Source: JBBRBB01 sp038206235
GTDB lineage: Bacteria > Bacteroidota > Bacteroidia > Chitinophagales > Chitinophagaceae
DNA length: 64,000 bases
Reading direction: 5' to 3'
NCBI GenBank assembly: GCA_038206235.1
Contig: JBBRBB010000004.1
Coordinates: 62,001-126,000, forward strand
A program made the translations under genes and the position numbers. Below, one piece after another: positions 1 through 6,906 of this stretch (positions are counted from its first letter, which is position 1; every line of letters begins with the position of its first letter). The notes under the pieces were generated by a model. That model saw nothing but the letters and a program-made list of their open reading frames with translations, did not search any database and had not been told where the DNA came from.

Positions 1-524
1 TTGAAAGCCATACCAACAACTGCCTCGCTTAAAGGTTCCCACGGTGAGTTTTCAAAATCGGTGCGCCATTCAGAATGCACCACTTCTCTTTCACTTTCAA
101 TCATGGCAGAATCAAAAGCAAGATTGGCAATACGGTCTGCTTCAATATCGAAAATGAGTTCGAGTTTCGATGCCGGGAACCAATCGGTATATACCGTTAC
201 ATTTTCTGTGGTATAAGCGTTGTTGGCTCCGCCGTTGAATTCCATAACCTTGTCGAGCATCTTGGGCCCATATTTTTTTGCGCCGTTAAACATCATGTGC
301 TCAAAAAAATGTGATAAGCCCGTAATGCCCGTGTATTCATTTCTTGAGCCTACTTTATAAAACAAATACATATTGGCATTGGGAATGGAATTGTCTTCCA
401 TTACAAGAATCTTCATACCGTTGCCCAGTGTAAAAGATTTTACATCTTCAGCTTTTATTTGTGCCTGCACCGATGTAGTGAATGCAAGTAAAACGAGAAG
501 CATGTTTTTATGTATCGAATTCAT
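1..524 (-). CDS. M16 zinc metallopeptidase, N-terminal half (cut by window edge)
   Basis: Reading the minus strand from the ATG at 522-524 gives 174 residues running off the left edge. Residues 1-21 form a signal peptide (hydrophobic LLVLLAFTTS, then VQAQ), so the enzyme is exported. The M16 (insulinase/pitrilysin) zinc site is visible: HFFEH at 72-76 (His72, Glu75, His76), and the downstream motif EREVVHSE at 145-152 places the third ligand Glu at about 152, the usual spacing of about 75 residues. Family knowledge: such periplasmic M16 peptidases in Bacteroidota are often two-domain proteins of 400-950 residues in tandem pairs. Here the upstream neighbour is only a scrap of a second copy (1096-1179). 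Substrate cannot be told. Confidence 0.93.
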   Translation of the reverse strand, partial: MNSIHKNMLLVLLAFTTSVQAQIKAEDVKSFTLGNGMKILVMEDNSIPNANMYLFYKVGSRNEYTGITGLSHFFEHMMFNGAKKYGPKMLDKVMEFNGGANNAYTTENVTVYTDWFPASKLELIFDIEADRIANLAFDSAMIESEREVVHSEWRTDFENSPWEPLSEAVVGMAF

Positions 525-575
525 ATTGCAGAGAATTTATTTTTTATCAGCGAATAAAGGTAAGGGTATGCATAA

Positions 576-872
576 TCAATATATTTTTATTCCGGTGCGT
601 TTTATTTCGTTTATAAAGGGAGTATTACTATTAAATTCATCTGGATTAAAATGATGCACTTCAATATCTGCAAACTGGTAATTAATCAACGCTGTTTGTT
701 TTGTATTATCAATAATATTATTGCCGAAAGAATGTGCAACGAGTGCGATGTCAATATCTGAATTTCTGTCTGCAATACCTTTTGCGTAAGAACCGAAAAG
801 AATGGCTTCTTTAACCGGAATTCCTTCTTTGCGGCATGCATCAAGGCATGTGCATAATAACCTGCCTTGCAA
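576..872 (-). pseudogene. MNT nucleotidyltransferase, 5'-truncated remnant
   Basis: The 98-residue frame carries the MNT (minimal nucleotidyltransferase) signature GSYAKG at 27-32 and SDIDIAL at 38-44, matching GS-x10-DxD, the antitoxin-type active site of HEPN/MNT modules. The first ~15 residues overlap the HEPN fragment in another frame and do not look native: only from about CRKEGIPVKEAILFGSYAKG onward does it read as MNT. The likely history is a deletion that removed the HEPN C-terminus and MNT N-terminus and joined the two genes out of frame. The residual frame still contains all catalytic motifs, so an active short protein cannot be excluded. Confidence 0.7.
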
Positions 873-943
873 AGTGCCTGCGCAGCACCAAAATCATTCT
901 GTGCCTGTGCAATTAATTCGTTAATATGTTCTTGATGGGTCAT
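832..943 (-). pseudogene. HEPN domain N-terminal remnant
   Basis: From the ATG at 943 about 37 residues resemble the start of a HEPN protein (helical, AQNDFGAAQALCKAGYYAHA). The frame then runs out of register through the MNT gene and stops after 85 residues. The C-terminal half of HEPN, including the RX4-6H RNase motif, is missing. Together with the MNT fragment this is a dead HEPN/MNT toxin-antitoxin locus. An intact, different HEPN and MNT are found at 23.2-25.1 kb. Confidence 0.6.
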
Positions 944-1095
944 TTAAAAAAATTATCGCTTGCTTTTGTCTTAGTTTAAAGTTGTTTTTATTGCGGCTGC
1001 TAATTGAATTTCATCTGTAAGCATTGTATTTTATTTGAGATTTTTGAAATAAAAGTATGATTTATAAATAGTGCAAGAACCATAATGAAGATGTA

Positions 1096-1179
1096 TTATA
1101 AAATTCCATTGTGCCTCACCCGCACCGATGTAGTGAATGCAAGTAAAACGAGAAGCATAAATTTGTGTATGCAATTCAT
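1096..1179 (-). pseudogene. Scrap of a second M16 peptidase gene (signal peptide only)
   Basis: The minus-strand ATG at 1177-1179 opens 27 residues, beginning MNCIHKFMLLVLLAFTTSV, nearly identical to the signal peptide of the M16 peptidase at the left edge (MNSIHKNMLLVLLAFTTSV). It then diverges and stops. Upstream sequence is duplicated too. The rest of the gene has been lost, so this is a fossil of a tandem paralogue whose body was replaced by the region that now holds the HEPN/MNT remains. Confidence 0.7.
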
Positions 1180-1206
1180 AATGGGAAATTTTTATCAGCG
1201 AATAAA
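1111..1206. repeat. Second copy of the M16 peptidase 5' end and leader
   Basis: Bases 1111-1206 repeat 461-557: both contain the block CGATGTAGTGAATGCAAGTA followed by AAACGAGAAGCAT, and both end with TTTTTATCAGCGAATAAA. Similarity covers the coding start and about 30 bases upstream. The two copies flank the HEPN/MNT fossil in direct orientation. Confidence 0.8.
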
Positions 1207-1629
1207 TATAAGATGATTTGCAGAATGAAATGTGTATAATATTTATTTGGCTGATGTTGTTTGCAAGAGATAGCTGCTTAGTTTATTGATAACATCTGCG
1301 GCAAGATTGCAGCGTGTGAAAAATTTATTGCATTCGATGTGTTTAAGCTAACACAGGCTGAATGGAAGCATTTTGCCTCAACCTTTCATTGCGACAACGA
1401 CAGGGAACGAAGATGAGGTGGATGAGGTGATTGAGAGGGTGGGGTGAGAAGGATATAAACGAAAGTATAATAACTTTCTTTATTCGAAATTTTAAAACAT
1501 CATAGCTTATTATTCAAAATCTGACAAAGTGATTATAATAAGAATAAGACATGCGAAACAGGAACCGAAGGAATATTAATCCATCATTTTTCTGAGACCT
1601 CCCATAACAAACATTTAAAATAAAATCTC
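1207..1629. other. Non-coding stretch, no recognised feature
   Basis: AT-rich intergenic DNA between the peptidase scrap and the cysteine operon. No frame with family-like content, no convincing hairpin with U-tract and no RNA gene was recognised. Confidence 0.5.
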
Positions 1630-1662
1630 TTGCTTCATCAATCCATTATCTTTCTATCTTTG
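1630..1662 (+). promoter_or_regulatory. Bacteroidota-type promoter of the cysteine operon
   Basis: TATCTTTG at 1655-1662 fits the Bacteroidota -7 consensus TAnnTTTG. A TTG at 1630-1632 lies 22 bases upstream, in the range of the -33 box. Transcription would start around 1666-1669, making the leader-peptide ATG at 1669 leaderless or nearly so. Confidence 0.65.
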
Positions 1663-1668
1663 TATCAA

Positions 1669-1743
1669 ATGAAAATACAAGCCCGCCATAATATGAATAT
1701 GTGTTGTTGCATTTGCCGGTTAAGGCAATCTGTTATGGAGTGA
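1669..1743 (+). CDS. Cys-rich leader peptide (24 aa) of an attenuator
   Basis: The ORF runs from ATG 1669-1671 to TGA 1741-1743 and encodes a 24-residue peptide with the block MNMCCCICRLRQ. Four Cys codons lie at 1702-1710 (TGT TGT TGC) and 1714-1716 (TGC). An internal in-frame ATG at 1693 is an alternative start. A cluster of rare amino-acid codons just before a terminator and a biosynthetic operon for the same amino acid is the layout of classical attenuation control (trp/his type; polycysteine leader ORFs are known upstream of sulfur genes in mycobacteria). The peptide itself is probably only a sensor: ribosomes should stall here when Cys-tRNA is short. Its stop codon abuts the antiterminator arm at 1733-1740. 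Confidence 0.72.
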   Translation: MKIQARHNMNMCCCICRLRQSVME

Positions 1744-1783
1744 ATAATAAAATTAATTTGAAACATATTATAAAGCTCCATAA
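1733..1783 (+). promoter_or_regulatory. Candidate antiterminator pairing of the cysteine attenuator
   Basis: TTATGGAG (1733-1740) is perfectly complementary to CTCCATAA (1776-1783), which contains most of the left arm of the terminator hairpin, so the two structures exclude each other. Upstream, CCATAA (1686-1691) can pair with TTATGG (1733-1738), giving a third competing helix, and TTGCC/GGCAA (1713-1717 with 1724-1728) forms a small hairpin over the last Cys codon. A ribosome stalled on the Cys codons would break the upstream helices and leave 1733-1740 free to block termination. A ribosome at the stop codon 1741-1743 would cover 1733-1740 and allow termination. Confidence 0.68.
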
Positions 1784-1799
1784 ATCATGGGGCTTTTTT
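1773..1799 (+). terminator. Intrinsic terminator inside the cysteine leader
   Basis: AAGCTCCAT (1773-1781) pairs with ATGGGGCTT (1787-1795), nine pairs with one G-U, loop of five, followed directly by a T-tract ending at 1799. It lies between the leader peptide and the CysM-like start codon, so it acts before the first structural gene. Confidence 0.8.
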
Positions 1800-1817
1800 A
1801 ATTTATATATTTCTCAA

Positions 1818-2747
1818 ATGCTGGTAAAAGATATTAATACAACACTCATCAATAAAGCAAAGAGGCTAAGCGTACAGGTTGGCAATACACCCTTAGTGCA
1901 AATAAAAAATCTTGTTGCAAAAAAGAATGTGCAGTTGTGGGCAAAGCAGGAGTGGAAGCAACTTTCAGGAAGTGTAAAATGCCGCCCTGCTTATAATATT
2001 ATTATGGCTGCATTGGAAAGCGGTGAACTCAATGAAGAAAAAATTTTACTTGATGCAACCAGCGGCAATACAGGGATTGCCTATGCAACTATCGGTTCCT
2101 TATTAGGAATTAGAGTAGCTTTGTGCCTGCCCGAAAATGCCTCAAAAGAAAGAAAGAAAATTCTTAGTTCACTCAATGCTGAAATTATTTATACCTCAAA
2201 GTATGAAGGAACAGATGGAGCGCAGTACGAAGCAAAGTCTTTGGCAGAACATTATCCTGAAAAATATTTTTATGCGGATCAATATAAAAACGATAACAAC
2301 TGGAAGGCACATTATTATACAACCGCAGAAGAAATATATTCAGCCCTTCCTTCTATCACTCATTTTGTTACCGGGCTTGGAACCACAGGCACTTTTGTGG
2401 GAACAGGAAGGCGATTAAAAGAATTAGCTTTGCATATAAAATTAATTTCTTTTCAGCCAGATTCGGCTGTACACGGGCTGGAAGGATGGAAGCATCTTGA
2501 AACTGCTATTGTTCCTGCAATCTATGATTCCTCTTTGGCAGATACAGAGCTTGAGGTAACTACCGAAGAGTCTTATGAAATTATAAAAGCCGCCGCAAAA
2601 TATGAGAATCTGCTGCTTAGTCCATCATCGGCAGCAAACATTGCAGGTGCTTTGAAAGTGATTGATAAAATAGAGGAAGGAATTGTGGTAACCATATTAC
2701 CTGATGATGCAAATAAATACAGCGACGTAATAAATAAAATATTGTAA
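1818..2747 (+). CDS. cysM: Cysteine synthase, CysM-like PLP enzyme
   Basis: 309-residue PLP fold-type II enzyme. The Schiff-base lysine is in SGSVKCR (Lys54), the substrate loop is TSGNTG at 81-86 and the phosphate-binding loop GLGTTG at 186-191; SPSSAAN at 268-274 is the region near the PLP pyridine nitrogen. I chose the ATG at 1818 because an upstream in-frame extension to 1701 would translate through the terminator hairpin. The next three genes are a JAMM protease, a ThiS-like carrier and an E1-like protein, the partners of mycobacterial CysM, which uses a carrier thiocarboxylate as sulfur donor and O-phosphoserine as acceptor. By context this enzyme probably uses the same chemistry; the acceptor (O-phosphoserine or O-acetylserine) cannot be read from sequence alone. 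It is the first gene of the operon, one base before the next ATG. Confidence 0.88.
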   Translation: MLVKDINTTLINKAKRLSVQVGNTPLVQIKNLVAKKNVQLWAKQEWKQLSGSVKCRPAYNIIMAALESGELNEEKILLDATSGNTGIAYATIGSLLGIRVALCLPENASKERKKILSSLNAEIIYTSKYEGTDGAQYEAKSLAEHYPEKYFYADQYKNDNNWKAHYYTTAEEIYSALPSITHFVTGLGTTGTFVGTGRRLKELALHIKLISFQPDSAVHGLEGWKHLETAIVPAIYDSSLADTELEVTTEESYEIIKAAAKYENLLLSPSSAANIAGALKVIDKIEEGIVVTILPDDANKYSDVINKIL

Positions 2748-2748
2748 G

Positions 2749-3186
2749 ATGTTGTTCATTAAAGAAACACCCTTTAAAGAAATGATAGCAGATGCTGTTG
2801 AAGCATTTCCTGATGAATGCTGCGGATTTTTCTTCGGCAATGAAACAGTAAAAAAACGCAGCATAACAAAAGCAATGGCAGTGAATAATGCAAAAGAAGG
2901 CGATAAGCGCCGCCGCTTTGAAATTGCCGCAAAAGATTACATGTATGCTGAAAATTTTGCCGAACACCATAAGCTGAAGCTACTCGGTGTGTATCATTCG
3001 CATCCCAATTATCCGGCTGTTCCTTCAGAGCATGACAGAGTTGTTGCACAGCCCTACTTTTCATACATCATCATATCTGTATTAGAAAAAAAATTTTCAG
3101 CCATTCGTTCATGGCAATTGAACAATGACTTTCAATTTGAAGAAGAAAAAATTCATCAACATGCATTCATCCATCAAACAAAATAA
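2749..3186 (+). CDS. mec: JAMM/MPN+ zinc protease, Mec+-like
   Basis: 145 residues with a complete JAMM motif: Glu23 in PDECCG, His83 and His85 in HSHP, and SEHD at 93-96 with Asp96 as zinc ligand. In Mycobacterium the homologous Mec+ cleaves cysteine from the CysO-cysteine adduct, releasing free cysteine and the carrier. Related JAMM proteases (QbsD, HcyD types) trim extra C-terminal residues from sulfur carriers. Both jobs are plausible here because the carrier encoded next has six residues after its Gly-Gly. Starts one base after the synthase stop and ends three bases before the carrier, so translation is likely coupled. Confidence 0.88.
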   Translation: MLFIKETPFKEMIADAVEAFPDECCGFFFGNETVKKRSITKAMAVNNAKEGDKRRRFEIAAKDYMYAENFAEHHKLKLLGVYHSHPNYPAVPSEHDRVVAQPYFSYIIISVLEKKFSAIRSWQLNNDFQFEEEKIHQHAFIHQTK

Positions 3187-3189
3187 TAT

Positions 3190-3480
3190 ATGGCAACTGT
3201 AATTATTCCAACCCCGCTGCGTAAGTTCACGAACAATAATGCAAGATTAAATATATCAGGCAATAAAATTTCTGATGTTGTTAATGAGCTTACTCTTAAT
3301 TTTCCTGAACTTAAAAAACACATGCTCGATTCTGATGGAAAGGTTCGTTCCTTCGTCAACATTTTTGTTGATGACGATGACATCCGCAACCTTCAGCAGG
3401 AGCAAACAGAAGTAAAAGAAAATACTGTAATCAGCATTGTTCCTGCCATAGCTGGCGGAACTCACCGTTCAATACATTAA
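3190..3480 (+). CDS. cysO: ThiS/MoaD-family sulfur carrier, CysO-like, with C-terminal extension
   Basis: 96-residue ubiquitin-like protein. The beta-grasp pattern is visible: IIPTPLRKF, a helix around DVVNELTLNFPELKKHM, FVNIFVDDDDI at 55-65 and the end VISIVPAIAGG. The Gly-Gly at 89-90, where a thiocarboxylate is normally formed, is not terminal: THRSIH follows. Activation by the E1-like protein would require removal of these six residues, and the adjacent JAMM protease is the obvious candidate. Known precedents with extended tails are QbsE and HcyS. An alternative is that the annotated tail is simply tolerated, which would be chemically odd. Two bases separate it from the next gene. Confidence 0.85.
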   Translation: MATVIIPTPLRKFTNNNARLNISGNKISDVVNELTLNFPELKKHMLDSDGKVRSFVNIFVDDDDIRNLQQEQTEVKENTVISIVPAIAGGTHRSIH

Positions 3481-3481
3481 G

Positions 3482-4642
3482 ATGAACTACGATACTATAC
3501 ATTTTTCAAAAGAAGAGTTAGCCCGTTACGACCGTCATATTATTATTCCTGACTTTGGAATGGAGGCGCAAAAAAAATTAAAAGCAGCTAAAGTGCTTGT
3601 GATTGGCTCGGGCGGATTAGGAAGTCCTGTATTGCTTTACCTTGCTGCTGCAGGCATTGGAACTATTGGTATTGTTGACTTTGATGTTGTTGACGACAGC
3701 AACCTGCAGCGCCAGGTTTTATTTGGTGTGGACGAAGTTGGCAAACCAAAGGTTGAAGCCGCTAGGCAAAGACTGCAATCATTAAATCCGCATATCGAAA
3801 TAAAAATTTACAACACACAAATCACGTCTAAGAACGCTTTAGATATTATTAAAGATTATGATGTGGTTGCAGATGGCACTGATAATTTTCCAACACGCTA
3901 CCTGGTAAATGATGCATGTGTGCTGCTTGATAAACCAAATGTATATGCTTCTATCTTCCAGTTTGAAGGACAGGTTTCTGTTTTTAATTATCATACCAGC
4001 AATGTTGAGTTAGGTCCTAATTACCGCGACCTTTATCCTACCCCACCACCTCCCGGTTTGGTGCCAAGCTGTGCAGAGGGCGGAGTTCTTGGCGTGTTAC
4101 CAGGCATTATGGGAAGCCTGCAGGCATTGGAAGTAATTAAAGTAATTACGGGAATTGGCGAAACGCTGAGTGGACGCTTTTTTATTTTCGATGCGCTAAG
4201 CTTTACATCGAGAACTTTTAATATTAAACGCAATCCTGCTAATCCGCTCAACGGAACAAATCCAACGATTAAAGAACTGATAGACTACGAACAATTCTGC
4301 GGCGTAAAAGCAGTTGAAAAACCTATAAAAGAAATCACTGCAAACGAATTGTACAACTGGAAAAAAGATGGTGAAGACTTTCAGCTTATTGATGTGCGTG
4401 AGCCGCATGAGTATGAAATTGTAAACATCGGTGCAGAGTTAATTCCGCTGGCAACAGTATCAGCAAATGCAAATAAAATTAATCGTAACAAAAAAGTGGT
4501 GATGCATTGTAAAATGGGTGGTCGCAGCGCTAAAGCCATAAGAGAATTAGAAGAAAAATTTGGCTTTCATAATCTATACAATTTAAAAGGCGGCATTCTT
4601 CACTATATTGATGAAATAGAGCCGGAGCTTACAAAATATTAA
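3482..4642 (+). CDS. moeZ: ThiF/MoeB-type E1 enzyme fused to rhodanese, MoeZ-like
   Basis: 386 residues. An N-terminal E1 adenylation domain has the nucleotide loop GSGGLG at 42-47, the NLQRQ segment at 74-78 and a conserved Cys197 in PSCAEGG. A C-terminal rhodanese domain (about 285-386) has active-site Cys343 in CKMGGRS. The expected role is to adenylate the carrier C-terminus and transfer sulfur from the rhodanese persulfide, giving the thiocarboxylate. Unusual: the four zinc cysteines of MoeB-type proteins appear replaced (NYRD at 180-183 instead of CxxC, NPLN at 254-257 instead of CPxC), so structural zinc seems lost. Last gene of the four-gene operon; no strong terminator follows. Confidence 0.87.
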   Translation: MNYDTIHFSKEELARYDRHIIIPDFGMEAQKKLKAAKVLVIGSGGLGSPVLLYLAAAGIGTIGIVDFDVVDDSNLQRQVLFGVDEVGKPKVEAARQRLQSLNPHIEIKIYNTQITSKNALDIIKDYDVVADGTDNFPTRYLVNDACVLLDKPNVYASIFQFEGQVSVFNYHTSNVELGPNYRDLYPTPPPPGLVPSCAEGGVLGVLPGIMGSLQALEVIKVITGIGETLSGRFFIFDALSFTSRTFNIKRNPANPLNGTNPTIKELIDYEQFCGVKAVEKPIKEITANELYNWKKDGEDFQLIDVREPHEYEIVNIGAELIPLATVSANANKINRNKKVVMHCKMGGRSAKAIRELEEKFGFHNLYNLKGGILHYIDEIEPELTKY

Positions 4643-4995
4643 AGAGCATAGGATTTTCTTCAGGTCAATTATTTATTTTCCGGATCTTCATACCTCAACT
4701 TTTTCTTTAGGGTAAACAAATGAAGAAAGAAATTGATAATGACATTAAATGACAACTCCAGCCAACAGCAGGTTTGGCAATAGGTTGGCTGAAGGAATAA
4801 CAATCGGCTACAACTCAATATCAGCAATAGTTCCAGCTGACCATTATTAATTTAGTTTTTAGTTGTTACCTTCATCTTTAATAACAATATTCGGCTTTGG
4901 TTTCGGGCTGGACAATTATAAAATGCCAGCCCATCGCCAAGCCTTAAGTTTTATGTAATCATTAATGGTCTTAATAAAACAAATAACCTTTTAGC
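4643..4995. other. Intergenic region with one hairpin
   Basis: No gene recognised. CAGCCAAC (4759-4766) and GTTGGCTG (4784-4791) form a perfect eight-base hairpin without a clear U-tract, so it is not a typical terminator. Confidence 0.45.
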
Positions 4996-5118
4996 ATGAA
5001 AACACAATACAGAAATACAGGAATTCTTTTTTTAGCAGTAGTGATAGCAACAGCACTGTTAGTAATCAAGTTCAAAAGAAATAATGCTATTGATGATTAT
5101 GACTGGTTAACGCTGTAA
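4996..5118 (+). CDS. Small single-pass membrane protein, 40 aa, hypothetical
   Basis: ATG at 4996 to TAA at 5116-5118. The peptide starts MKTQYRNTG, has a hydrophobic segment ILFLAVVIATALLVI (about residues 10-24), then positive KFKRN and an acidic tail with DDYDW. This is the shape of a real small inner-membrane protein rather than a chance frame. No family recognised; the gene stands alone between the cysteine operon and a broken gene. Confidence 0.4.
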   Translation: MKTQYRNTGILFLAVVIATALLVIKFKRNNAIDDYDWLTL

Positions 5119-5333
5119 TAAAGTCTGCCGCCACAATGCTCTGTATCTTTTGTACAAAAGGAAATCCGTTCTTTTTTTAATAGTAATTACAGACAGCAAT
5201 TTCAATATGCTTGCTGAAAATGCTTTTAAAGCTCAGAGGCATTAAAAATTTTCGAGACAATAACTCAGATTGAAATGCTTGTTTTGAATGATTCTTTTTT
5301 ATTAGGTAATCTTGTAGTTAAAGCCCTTTCGTC

Positions 5334-6361
5334 ATGAGTAAATTATGTTGTTTTATTCTCACTCTGATATTGTATTACCCTCACGCCTTCTGTCAATCCT
5401 CACTCATAAACAGGCAACAATTTTTTTTGGATGATAGTGTAATAGAAGTAACGCTTACAACTGATATTAAAGATTTGCGTGCAGATAAAAAAAAGCTTGC
5501 CTGGCAGCCTGCCAATATTATTATGCATTTTTCAGACACTTCTGTAATCAGTGAAGAAATACATATAGAGCCACGCGGCAATTACCGGAAAACCTATTGT
5601 GATATAGCCTCATTAATGCTCAATTTTAAAAATCCTTTATCCCCCATTCTTTCTCCTCTTAAAAAATTAAAGCTGGTGGGCGGTTGTCATAACGGAAGTG
5701 CAAATGAAGAATTATTGCTGAAGGAATATATGGTTTATAAAATTTACAATCTTCTATCCATCATGAGCTTTCGTGTCAGGTTATTGCATATTACTTATAA
5801 AGACAGTAAGCAAAAAGTAAAAAGCTATTCGCAATATGCTTTTCTTATTGAAGATATGAAAGACATGACTGCAAGAAGTAACTGCGCGGAGGTAAAAAAT
5901 AAAGTGTATGCAACAGAACTTACTAACAGGCAGCAAATGACCTTGGTAAGTATATTCGAGTATATGATTGGAAATACAGATTGGGCAGTTTCCGTATATC
6001 ACAACATTAAATTAATGGTGCCCAAAAATGATACCCTTGCCAACCCTACTCCGTGCCGTACGATTTTGATTATGCGGGATTAGTTGATGCGCCTTATGCA
6101 GTACCTGATGAAAATCTCGACATCACCAGTGTAAGAGAGAGATTGTATCGTGGTTATGGACGAACTATGGAAGAGTTACAACCTGTTCTTGATATTTTCA
6201 AAGAAAAGAAAGAAACCATATTTTTTTGTGTTAATAATTTCCCTTTGCTCAATGCAAATACAAAAAAGGAAATGATAAGATACCTGGAGCAGTTCTACGA
6301 AATAATAAACAGTAAAAGTTCAGTGCGCTCAATTTTTATTGACAATGCACTGAGACATTAA
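5334..6361 (+). pseudogene. Exported hypothetical protein, split by a frameshift
   Basis: The first frame (5334-6083) has a signal peptide (LCCFILTLILYYPHAFCQS) and ends with MIGNTDWAVSVYHNIKLM plus a wrong tail. The second frame, entered at GTG 6053, continues with VPYDFDYAGLVDAPYAVP to 6361. The two halves join naturally around 6040-6052 into one protein of about 340 residues, so one base seems lost or two gained. The motifs (EPRGNYR, IGNTDW, PYDFDYAGLV) recall conserved exported Bacteroidota proteins distantly like CotH/kinase-like folds; I cannot name a function. May be a sequencing error rather than a dead gene. Confidence 0.6.
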
Positions 6362-6444
6362 TCGGGTTTATTTCTATGCAGAAATAAAAATGCATTGAGG
6401 AGATTTAGCAGAGATTTGAAGGCAATTAATACTGCACTTTTCAA

Positions 6445-6861
6445 TCAATTGCAGTTATTGCACTTACCATTAATTACAATATCAGTTTGCTTTGCAGTAA
6501 AGCCATTAGGAAGTTTTATTTGTGGAATGGTGGTATTGTCAAGGCAATAAGCAGTGCCACATACATCGCACACAAAATGAATGTGGTTATCGTGATGATG
6601 ACCTTCCGTACAATCATCTTTACATAAAGCGTAGAGCACAGCGTTATCAGCCGTGGGTATAGTATGAATAATGCCTTTTTCCAAAAACACCTGTAATGTG
6701 CGGTAAATAGTAACGCGGTCAAAGCCATCCTTACCAAGCTTTTCTATATCACTGTGTGCTAAAGCACCGTTGCTGTGATGAAAAAAATCAAGTATCCTTA
6801 CACGATTTTCGGTGATGCTTAAATTACTGCGTTTTAATATTTCTGCAATTTCATTTTTCAT
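6445..6861 (-). CDS. Fur-family metalloregulator
   Basis: 138 residues. The N-terminal winged helix has VTIYRTLQVFLEKGII at 50-65, typical for Fur proteins. The C-terminal dimerisation domain has EGHHHDNHIHFVCDVCG and a final CNNC, i.e. two CxxC structural-zinc pairs and several His ligands. Which metal is sensed (Fe, Zn or other) cannot be read safely; the His/Cys-rich form and the copper/mercury-type neighbours leave a Zur-like role open. It follows SCO1 on the same strand by 45 bases, probably co-transcribed. A perfect 17-bp palindrome in the divergent promoter region is a candidate operator. Confidence 0.9.
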   Translation of the reverse strand: MKNEIAEILKRSNLSITENRVRILDFFHHSNGALAHSDIEKLGKDGFDRVTIYRTLQVFLEKGIIHTIPTADNAVLYALCKDDCTEGHHHDNHIHFVCDVCGTAYCLDNTTIPQIKLPNGFTAKQTDIVINGKCNNCN

Positions 6862-6906
6862 CTTATTCCAAAGTTACAACATAGAGTCATCGTAATTTTA
6901 ATGAAT

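Noticed and set aside
1701..1817. N-terminal extension of the cysteine synthase to 1701
   Set aside because: It would translate across the terminator hairpin and overlaps the Cys leader peptide in another frame; the PLP-enzyme homology begins after 1818.
1630..1818. SAM or other metabolite riboswitch before the cysteine synthase
   Set aside because: No aptamer-like conserved core is visible and the Cys codons with alternative helices explain the leader better.
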